A DNA stretch of 11,844 nt from Bacteroidales bacterium (lineage in GTDB: Bacteria > Bacteroidota > Bacteroidia > Bacteroidales > ML635J-15): contig JAGOEF010000029.1 of assembly GCA_017997855.1 (NCBI GenBank), positions 1-11,844 of the forward strand, read 5' to 3'. Position 1 is the first letter of the stretch. Each line of letters begins with the position of its first letter. Positions 1-5,359 of this stretch are shown here, piece after piece. The translations under genes were made by a program, and so were the position numbers. The notes under the pieces are model-generated. The model did no database searches and was not told where the DNA came from. It worked only from the letters and a program-made list of their open reading frames with translations.

Positions 1-58
1 GTGAAATACCAAGCATGGGCAGATGATTTTTGCGAAAGGTAATTTCGGAACATGCTTA

Positions 59-88
59 CATCCAAGTCCCCTGCGAGTGACTTGGATG
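59..88. repeat. REP-like stem-loop
   Basis: A perfect 10-bp inverted repeat (CATCCAAGTC at 59-68, GACTTGGATG at 79-88) encloses a 10-nt loop. It lies beyond the glyA terminator, has no T-tract on either side, and sits in non-coding sequence, so it is more like a dispersed palindromic (REP-type) element than a terminator. Whether it recurs in the genome cannot be seen from one window. Confidence 0.4.
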
Positions 89-113
89 GTGATGGAGGAA
101 TTGAAGTTCAGGT

Positions 114-148
114 AAAAAAAAATCCCGAATCGGGAGAATCGGGATTTT
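114..148 (-). terminator. Intrinsic terminator of glyA
   Basis: On the minus strand a 10-bp perfect stem (arms 139-148 and 119-128) is followed by a run of nine T residues (the A-run at 114-122 on the plus strand). The stem begins 18 nt after the glyA stop codon. This is a textbook rho-independent terminator. The plus-strand reading has only four T's, so it acts mainly for glyA. Confidence 0.9.
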
Positions 149-166
149 CGGTTGATATACAACTTG

Positions 167-1447
167 TTACCAGGCAAACAAGGGGTAGGAATGCATCATG
201 TCGTACACTTTTTTGCGTGTAGCGTCGATGACTTGGGTATTTTCGAAATTGCTGATTACGTGGTCAATCATTTCGACGATGTTATCCATACTGTCTTCTT
301 TCAACCCGCGGGTTGTGATGGCAGGAGTTCCCACACGCAGCCCCGAAGTCTGGAACGGTGAACGGTGATCGAAGGGAACCATGTTTTTGTTCACGGTTAT
401 CTCGGCCTGTACGAGGGCATTTTCGACCTGTTTGCCGTTGATATCGGGGAATTTGGTGCGCAGGTCGATGAGCATGGAGTGGTTGTCGGTGCCACCGCTG
501 ATTACTTTGTAACCGCGTTTGATGAAGGATTCGGCCATTACGGAAGCGTTGGTTTTCACCTGCATCTGGTATTCGCGGAACGAAGGATCGAGGGCTTCGC
601 CAAAGGCCACTGCCTTAGAAGCAATGACGTGTTCGAGCGGACCACCCTGCATTCCCGGGAATACAGCCGAATTCATGATTTCTGACATTTTTTTGATGAT
701 GCCTTTGGGTGTGGCTTTTCCCCATGGATTGTCGAAGTCTTTGCCGATAAGCACAATACCGCCACGGGGTCCGCGCAATGTTTTGTGGGTGGTGGAGGTT
801 ACTATGTGGGCGTATTGGCAGGGGTTATCGAGCAAGCCTGCAGCAATCAGTCCGGCAGGATGCGCCATGTCGATCATGAGCAGGGCACCGATTTTATCGG
901 CAATTTCGCGCATACGTTTGTAGTCCCATTCGCGGCTGTAGGCCGAAGCACCACCCACGATGAGTTTGGGACGTTCGCGCAATGCCACTTCTTCCATCAT
1001 ATCGTAATCTACACGGCCGGTGTCTTCTTTTACTCCGTAAGCCACAGCCCTGAACAGCAATCCCGAAATGTTGACGGGAGAACCGTGCGAAAGGTGACCG
1101 CCATGCGCCAGGTCGAGGCCCATGAAAGTATCGCCGGGGTTAAGGCAGGCGAGAAAAACTGCTGCATTGGCCTGTGCCCCGGAATGGGGCTGCACGTTGG
1201 CATATTCGGCACCGTAGAGCTGGCAGATACGGTCGATGGCAATCTGCTCGGTCTGATCTACAAACTGACAGCCACCATAGTAACGTTTGCCCGGGTATCC
1301 TTCGGCATATTTGTTGGTCATCACTGAACCCATGGCTTCGAGTACCTGCTCGCTGACAAAATTTTCGGATGCAATCAACTCGATGCCGTGCATCTGGCGT
1401 TCGCGTTCTTTACGGATAATATCGAAAACCGCATTGTCTCTTTTCAT
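167..1447 (-). CDS. glyA: Serine hydroxymethyltransferase
   Basis: Cytosolic PLP enzyme that interconverts serine plus tetrahydrofolate with glycine plus 5,10-methylene-tetrahydrofolate, the main entry of one-carbon units. The protein is 426 aa, normal for the family. Visible signatures are IELIASENF near residue 22, [15 protein letters not shown] at 45-59, the HSGAQAN stretch at 88-94, DMAHPAGL at 193-200, and the PLP-lysine motif [14 protein letters not shown] at 217-230 with Lys222 as the Schiff-base residue. The open frame continues upstream to 1549, but the start is placed at 1447. There the protein begins MKRDNAVF, as family members do, and a TAnnTTTG promoter box at 1472-1479 lies inside the would-be 34-residue extension. 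The gene is monocistronic: own promoter, own strong terminator, and gene-free DNA upstream. Identification is essentially certain; start choice is strong. Confidence 0.97.
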   Translation of the reverse strand: MKRDNAVFDIIRKERERQMHGIELIASENFVSEQVLEAMGSVMTNKYAEGYPGKRYYGGCQFVDQTEQIAIDRICQLYGAEYANVQPHSGAQANAAVFLACLNPGDTFMGLDLAHGGHLSHGSPVNISGLLFRAVAYGVKEDTGRVDYDMMEEVALRERPKLIVGGASAYSREWDYKRMREIADKIGALLMIDMAHPAGLIAAGLLDNPCQYAHIVTSTTHKTLRGPRGGIVLIGKDFDNPWGKATPKGIIKKMSEIMNSAVFPGMQGGPLEHVIASKAVAFGEALDPSFREYQMQVKTNASVMAESFIKRGYKVISGGTDNHSMLIDLRTKFPDINGKQVENALVQAEITVNKNMVPFDHRSPFQTSGLRVGTPAITTRGLKEDSMDNIVEMIDHVISNFENTQVIDATRKKVYDMMHSYPLFAW

Positions 1448-1471
1448 AACATATTTTTTAAAGTCATGTTG

Positions 1472-1479
1472 CAAAAGTA
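1472..1479 (-). promoter_or_regulatory. glyA promoter, -7 box
   Basis: The minus strand reads TACTTTTG, an exact match to the Bacteroidota -7 consensus TAnnTTTG, 24 nt upstream of the glyA ATG at 1447. A clear -33 TTG at the expected spacing is not evident. The box lies downstream of the longer open-frame start and so supports the shorter protein. Confidence 0.65.
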
Positions 1480-1814
1480 ATGTTTTTGGTTTAGAAAATT
1501 GCGCCTTGCAAAATGTGTTTAGCAAAAGGTTTGAGGCGGATTTAAACAACTATTTCGAGTGTTCAATTGGTTCGGAGGGACGTTCAATCGGCATTGACAA
1601 GCGTGTGAACGGCATTGACCGCCAATTTTATTTCACCCCGACTTTGTTGTTAACTTTTTTGTACCTTTAGCCTATAAAATTTAGCACACAGTGAACTACA
1701 TCCCTTCCATAGCAACAAGAACTATGCTGTGGAAACAATTTTGCCACTAATCGCCATGCACATTTCTAAGGACAATTTGACTATGTCCTTATTTTAGTAG
1801 GTTACAACTATGAT
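1480..1814. other. Gene-free spacer between glyA and ATPase
   Basis: I see no convincing coding sequence here. The glyA-proximal part (1561-1623) contains three degenerate 21-bp units: GTTCAAT recurs at 1561 and 1582, and CGGCATTGAC recurs at 1589 and 1610. The ATPase-proximal part is AT-rich. It holds a plus-strand promoter-like box (TACCTTTA, 1662-1669) and two inverted repeats (1705-1734 and 1767-1791). The composition change near 1670 may mark one edge of the imported ATPase segment. Confidence 0.5.
1676..1796 (+). ncRNA. Possible small RNA, two hairpins
   Basis: Tentative. A promoter-like box TACCTTTA (one base off TAnnTTTG) ends at 1669. About 35 nt downstream is a 10-bp hairpin with one G-U pair (arms 1705-1714 and 1725-1734). 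An 8-bp hairpin follows (1767-1774 and 1784-1791), trailed by TTTTAG, which could end a transcript of about 120 nt. No plus-strand gene in the window would use these signals. The second hairpin could instead serve the ATPase gene, whose stop lies 24 nt away on the other strand. I do not recognise an RNA family. Confidence 0.25.
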
Positions 1815-3041
1815 TTACTTTTCGAGGAGCCACTGAAATACATTTTTGTGAATTATTCCTTCTTTGCTTTGTGGAAACGATTCGGTGGTTAAAAGAAATT
1901 TCGGATAATTATCATGTATAGCTTCAAGTGGAGTAAATTCCCGCTTTTCAGTTTCGGTGTTTGAAATTTCCCACGAGACCTGGTAATACTCTGTATTTCC
2001 ATCGCGATTTTTAACAGTAAAATCAATTTCACCATTACGCAATGCTCCTGTCCAAACTTTGTATCCTCTCCTGATTAGCTCAAGATAAATAATGTTTTCA
2101 AGTATATGTCCCCTGTCTGCTATTCTTTCCCTACCAATAAGCACATTCAATAAACCTATATCCACAAGATAATACTTTTCTTGTGTAGCAAGCTGTTTTT
2201 TACCTTTTATATCGAAGCGATTGACTCTATAAAAGACAAAACTTTCGACTAAATAATCAATGAATTTCTCAACAGTAGCATGATGAATTTCCTGATTATC
2301 TGCTTTCAATGCTTTCGATATCCCACTTGGCGATAGGTGACTCCCAATATTAGCTGCAACAAATTTGACAACATTTCCAAACGCTCTCTTGTGGTTAATT
2401 TGGTGCCGTTGTGTGATATCTTTTTCGATAATGGTTGAATATAAAGCTTGAAGGTATTCGTAAATCTTGTCAAAACCCTCCTCCCTTAATTCAGCACCTT
2501 TTGGCAACGAAGTTTCGTTTACATAATCATAAAACAATGCCTCGTAATTCAGGTATTTATTTTTTGTATCAATAACTCTGAACTCCAAATATTCGCTGAA
2601 AGAGAATGGTAAAATTGAAATCTCAATATACCTGCCACTTAGCAGGGTGGCTAATTCACTTGATAGTAAATTCGCATTAGAGCCTGTGATATATACGTCT
2701 GTATTTTCGGTTGCATAAAGCCCATCGACTAACTTTTCAAAATCAGGTATATTCTGAATTTCATCAAGAAAAATATAATTTATTCTATCCGCAAACAGTT
2801 TTGATTTAATTTCAAAATACAGCTTATCCCATGTTTTGTCAAGAAAGTTTTCAGGTAATTCAAAATTGTATAATTGCGTTTGTTCAGGAATCACGCCGTT
2901 TGTAAACAGTCGTTCTCGAAACATTGTCAGTAAAGTTGATTTACCCGAACGACGTAAACCCGTTATCACCTTGATAATATCTTTGTCCTTGTACGACAAT
3001 AGCTTATCAATATATTCTTTTCGTGCTACTAATTTTTTCAT
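1815..3041 (-). CDS. AAA+ ATPase with DUF4143 C-terminus
   Basis: A 408-aa cytosolic protein of the AAA_14/DUF4143 class, a widespread accessory family of unknown cellular role. The ATPase domain shows Walker A GLRRSGKST at 28-36, Walker B YIFLDEIQ at 89-96, a sensor-like TGSNANLL at 119-126, and GRY at 136-138. The C-terminal part has the restriction-endonuclease-like fold signature of DUF4143: ENIIYLELIRRGYKV at 315-329, GEIDF at 337-341, then YYQVSW at 352-357. Gln sits where an active nuclease would have an acidic residue and Lys, so cleavage is doubtful. The start at 3041 matches the usual MKxLVxRxEY beginning and abuts a promoter box. Lines counted by hand range from about 22 to 37% GC, against about 53% in glyA, which suggests horizontal acquisition. 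No partner gene is adjacent. Family assignment is firm; function is unknown. Confidence 0.9.
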   Translation of the reverse strand: MKKLVARKEYIDKLLSYKDKDIIKVITGLRRSGKSTLLTMFRERLFTNGVIPEQTQLYNFELPENFLDKTWDKLYFEIKSKLFADRINYIFLDEIQNIPDFEKLVDGLYATENTDVYITGSNANLLSSELATLLSGRYIEISILPFSFSEYLEFRVIDTKNKYLNYEALFYDYVNETSLPKGAELREEGFDKIYEYLQALYSTIIEKDITQRHQINHKRAFGNVVKFVAANIGSHLSPSGISKALKADNQEIHHATVEKFIDYLVESFVFYRVNRFDIKGKKQLATQEKYYLVDIGLLNVLIGRERIADRGHILENIIYLELIRRGYKVWTGALRNGEIDFTVKNRDGNTEYYQVSWEISNTETEKREFTPLEAIHDNYPKFLLTTESFPQSKEGIIHKNVFQWLLEK

Positions 3042-3045
3042 AATG

Positions 3046-3077
3046 CAAATATACCTAAAATTATCAAAACTTTCAAT
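3046..3077 (-). promoter_or_regulatory. ATPase promoter, nearly leaderless
   Basis: The minus strand has a -33-like ATTG (3074-3077), a 20-nt spacer and TATATTTG (3046-3053), an exact TAnnTTTG box. Only 4 nt separate the box from the ATG at 3041, so the transcript would start at or within a few bases of the start codon, predicting a leaderless or near-leaderless mRNA. Confidence 0.65.
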
Positions 3078-3094
3078 AATTGCAAGTTTTGATA
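3062..3094. promoter_or_regulatory. 33-bp palindrome, operator candidate
   Basis: A near-perfect palindrome centred on base 3078. Outer arms of 11 bp (TATCAAAACTT and AAGTTTTGATA) flank an inner CAAT-A-ATTG, with one mismatched pair (3073/3083). It spans the -33 element of the ATPase promoter, the place expected for a dimeric repressor site. It has no T-tract on the minus strand after it, so it is a poor terminator for the upstream gene. Confidence 0.5.
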
Positions 3095-3385
3095 TTATTC
3101 GCTAATGCAATATTAGAGATTAGAGGTCAGAAAACATTATCGCTACACCCGAACCTATTGCAAAATCCTTTACTAAGAATCATTTGTAGATGTGAAAACA
3201 CGCTCCCATGTTAGCGTTTTTCATGATAGGACTCTTACTGAAACCGGTACTTTGGTCGGGTAAGACGCGCTCGTGTAAATTAAATTATAGTGTGCATGAG
3301 GAGTATTTGAACCGCCCGGATTACAAATCCGGACGAGCGGCGGGTACAGGTGGGGGCGTTTGCAAATCCGGAAAAGCCGGCGTTG
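3095..3385. other. Gene-free spacer upstream of ATPase
   Basis: No coding sequence is supported. The left half is AT-rich and has a small repeat CTAAT-5 nt-ATTAG (3102-3116) and a bulged hairpin (3195-3204 with 3213-3220) followed by T's on the plus strand. The right half turns GC-rich near 3300 and carries the REP-like palindromes. The open frame at 3208-3408 runs through these palindromes and into the antisense of the next gene, so it is not called. Confidence 0.5.
3312..3372. repeat. REP-like CCGGATT palindrome pair
   Basis: CCGGATT-ACA-AATCCGG (3316-3332) is a perfect 7-bp stem with a 3-nt loop. It extends through an outer CCGC/GCGG pairing (3312-3315 with 3337-3340) around a 4-nt bulge. 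The 10-mer CAAATCCGGA at 3324-3333 recurs at 3363-3372. The unit lies just downstream of the minus-strand lipid A deacylase gene, and extragenic palindromes often sit at such 3' ends. It may double as that gene's transcript end, though there is no T-tract. Confidence 0.45.
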
Positions 3386-4504
3386 TTACCACCGATAGCC
3401 GAAACTGAGTTCGAAGCAGTCGGCAACGCTGAGGTGGGATTTGAGCATGAGTCCGGCCATGAGGTTTTTGTGGAAGCGGTACCGGAACCCGATGCGGTCG
3501 TAGATGTAGCCCTCCGATTTTTTTGGGTTTACGAGATAAACTCCTGCCTGCAGGCTGAGTATTATGTTGCCGAAATACAGGTCCTGATTCAGATGAATGC
3601 CCATGCGGAACGGGCTGTGGCTTGCAGTAGCCAGGTTGTCGAGCAGCACCGATTCGGTGAGCATGTCGTAGTTGAGTTCGATGCCCGGACCCAACATGCG
3701 CCGAGAACTAACGGAATAGTTGAAATTGGCATTCAGCGCCAGCACCGGATAATGGCGGGGGTCGTAAACAGCACGCTGCCGGAGTCCCACCGAAACGTGC
3801 AGGGTCGGCACCCATGCGCCGCTGTGCCGTACAAGCACAGGCGGGTTGTCGGTTTGGGTTGAATCGGACTGCCCGGTATAACAGACAATGCCCATACCCA
3901 CGGTGACGAGATTAAGGCCTAAGTTGGGTTTGAACAGGCTGCCGTTTGAGTAGTGATTGAACTGCAGGCCGGCACGGAACGAGGTGTGCGGGCTGTTGCG
4001 CGGCGTAAACGAATAGCCCAGCCCCAGCCTGAAATGCGCATTCAGGTGCGAACCGATGGCAGTGTTGAGGTAGTTGGTTTCGCGGTCGAAAGGCCGGGTA
4101 AGGAAGGCCGGTCCCCCACCAAGGGTGTAGAACAAGGCATGTTGCGCGTTGCCTGCAATACGGATATCGGCATTGCAGATGAGCGAATGGGCATAGCCCA
4201 GCACTTCGCGGTTGCCCAACGACGAAAACCCGTACTGCAGGCTGATGTCGGGGTAGCGCCACGACTGCAGCCAGTGTGTTTTGTCGGAGAACCTGAGGCG
4301 GAGACCCAGCGATGCGCTCAGGGTGTGACCGTTGATGAGATATTGCATGGGTTTATGATGGGGTGCCAGAAAACCCCAGGAACCCGAGGCGGTAATGCCC
4401 CAGCGGTTTTGTCCCGACAGGGTGAACGAAGCAAGACAGCAAACAACAAAAACCAGCATTCTGCGTTTTGCAAAAAGTGTTTTTATGATTGGTGTATTTC
4501 TCAT
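3386..4504 (-). CDS. PagL-like lipid A deacylase family (acyloxyacyl hydrolase)
   Basis: A 372-aa outer-membrane protein. An N-terminal signal peptide (basic FAKRR then MLVFVVCCLASFTLSGQ, about residues 11-32) precedes a beta-barrel that ends in FGYRW, the usual terminal aromatic of outer-membrane proteins. The PagL signature HYSNGSLFKPNLGLN lies at 184-198: His184 and Ser186 match the catalytic His and Ser of lipid A 3-O-deacylase. The third catalytic position, Glu 12 residues after Ser in PagL, appears to be Asn198, so activity is uncertain. About 150 further residues follow the PagL-like part, ending LKSHLSVADCFELSFGYRW, as in longer Bacteroidota homologues. The start at 4504 is preferred over 4555 because it opens the signal peptide and a TAnnTTTG box at 4528-4535 lies between the two. 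Likely role: removal of acyl chains from lipid A. Confidence 0.82.
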   Translation of the reverse strand: MRNTPIIKTLFAKRRMLVFVVCCLASFTLSGQNRWGITASGSWGFLAPHHKPMQYLINGHTLSASLGLRLRFSDKTHWLQSWRYPDISLQYGFSSLGNREVLGYAHSLICNADIRIAGNAQHALFYTLGGGPAFLTRPFDRETNYLNTAIGSHLNAHFRLGLGYSFTPRNSPHTSFRAGLQFNHYSNGSLFKPNLGLNLVTVGMGIVCYTGQSDSTQTDNPPVLVRHSGAWVPTLHVSVGLRQRAVYDPRHYPVLALNANFNYSVSSRRMLGPGIELNYDMLTESVLLDNLATASHSPFRMGIHLNQDLYFGNIILSLQAGVYLVNPKKSEGYIYDRIGFRYRFHKNLMAGLMLKSHLSVADCFELSFGYRW

Positions 4505-4527
4505 AGTGGCCTGTGCGTCGCTGTGTG

Positions 4528-4535
4528 CAAATATA
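4528..4535 (-). promoter_or_regulatory. Promoter of the deacylase-family gene
   Basis: The minus strand reads TATATTTG, an exact TAnnTTTG box 23 nt upstream of the ATG at 4504. A TTG lies 17 nt further upstream (4553-4555). It implies a very short leader and excludes the longer open-frame start. Confidence 0.65.
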
Positions 4536-4596
4536 AGTTCAATTTTAAGAACCAATTTATAATGAAGGCTTTGTTTTATTATTCGTGATAAAAAAA

Positions 4597-4604
4597 TAAT
4601 TTTG
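4597..4604 (+). promoter_or_regulatory. gldF operon promoter, -7 box
   Basis: TAATTTTG is an exact TAnnTTTG box 20 nt before the gldF ATG. A TTTG at 4570-4573 lies 23 nt upstream, a little further than usual for the -33 element. It is divergent from, and about 60 bp away from, the deacylase promoter. Confidence 0.65.
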
Positions 4605-4624
4605 CAGTCATTAAATAAAAAGTC

Positions 4625-5356
4625 ATGTTAGCATTACTTCGTAAAGAAATCAGTGAGTTTTTCAGTTCGGTAACAGGCTACGTGGTGGTGGCAATATTTC
4701 TGCTCATCAACAGCATGTTCATCTGGATTTTTCACAGCGAATTCAATGTTCTCGATATGGGTTACGCCAACCTCGACAGCATGTTTATTCTGGCCCCGTG
4801 GATATTTTTGTTTCTGATACCGGCGGTAACGATGCGCTTGTTTGCCGAAGAAAAGCGGTCGGGTACAGCGGAATGGCTGCTTACCAAACCCCTAAGTGAT
4901 TTTAAAATTGTGATAGCCAAGTTTCTGGCAGGTCTGGGTTTATCGGCCATAGCACTGGTGCCCACGCTGATTTATCTGATATCGCTGGTAACGCTGGCCG
5001 ACCCGCCGGGAAATATTGACTATGGAGGTCTGGCCGGTTCCTATGCCGGGCTGTTTTTTCTGGCCGGTGTGTATTCTGCCATTGGCGTGTTCGCCTCATC
5101 GCTGACCAAAAACCAGATTGTGGCGTTTTTTATCAGCATCGTGATGTGCTATTTCTTCTTTCTGGGATTTTCGCAACTGGCGAGTCTCGGCTTTAGCGGG
5201 GGTATGCAGGATTTTATTATCTCGCTGGGGATTAACGACCACTACACTTCGATGTCGAGGGGTGTGATCGACAGCCGCGATGTGGTGTATTTTATCAGTG
5301 TGACCGGTTTGTTTTTATTCATCACCAAGCTTTCGCTCGAAAGCAGAAAATGGTAA
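4625..5356 (+). CDS. gldF: GldF, ABC-2 type permease of gliding/T9SS cluster
   Basis: A 243-aa inner-membrane permease with six hydrophobic segments (roughly 17-36, 54-70, 100-122, 138-160, 164-182, 219-236). The conserved cytoplasmic loop FAEEKRSGTAEWLLTKPLSD (73-92) is characteristic of the GldF/NosY-like ABC-2 family. In Flavobacterium, GldF works with GldG and the ATPase GldA in a transporter needed for gliding, though many non-gliding Bacteroidia also carry gldFG. Here it leads an operon with gldG 3 nt downstream and a DUF4340 gene after that. No ATP-binding protein is encoded nearby, so GldA must be elsewhere. Length and start are normal for the family. Confidence 0.93.
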   Translation: MLALLRKEISEFFSSVTGYVVVAIFLLINSMFIWIFHSEFNVLDMGYANLDSMFILAPWIFLFLIPAVTMRLFAEEKRSGTAEWLLTKPLSDFKIVIAKFLAGLGLSAIALVPTLIYLISLVTLADPPGNIDYGGLAGSYAGLFFLAGVYSAIGVFASSLTKNQIVAFFISIVMCYFFFLGFSQLASLGFSGGMQDFIISLGINDHYTSMSRGVIDSRDVVYFISVTGLFLFITKLSLESRKW

Positions 5357-5359
5357 GCC

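Noticed and set aside
1..42. Possible tail of a plus-strand gene ending at TAA 40-42
   Set aside because: Only 13 residues are available, which is too few to recognise or support a gene.
43..166. Plus-strand frame with SDLDGDGG, resembling a Ca-binding loop
   Set aside because: It crosses the REP-like stem-loop and the glyA terminator and has no start; the resemblance is due to chance.
785..1327. 180-codon plus-strand open frame
   Set aside because: It lies wholly antisense to glyA and its residues follow the codon pattern of that gene.
1448..1549. 34-residue N-terminal extension of glyA
   Set aside because: It contains the TACTTTTG promoter box, does not resemble SHMT sequence, and family members begin at the MKRD position or close to it.
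3301..3345. tRNA-like fragment on the minus strand (CCGGA-TTTGTAA-TCCGG arm, then GTTCAAAT)
   Set aside because: The arm mimics a Thr(TGT) anticodon stem-loop and a T-loop motif, but there is no D-arm, acceptor stem or matching T-stem. A palindromic repeat explains it better.
3208..3408. 66-codon plus-strand open frame
   Set aside because: It runs through the palindromic repeats and into the antisense of the deacylase gene, with no recognisable protein character.
4505..4555. 17-residue N-terminal extension of the deacylase-family protein
   Set aside because: It would precede the signal peptide and overlap the TATATTTG promoter box at 4528-4535.
3953..4588. 211-codon plus-strand open frame
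   Set aside because: It is antisense to the deacylase-family gene, which has a signal peptide, catalytic motif and promoter; the antisense frame has none of these.
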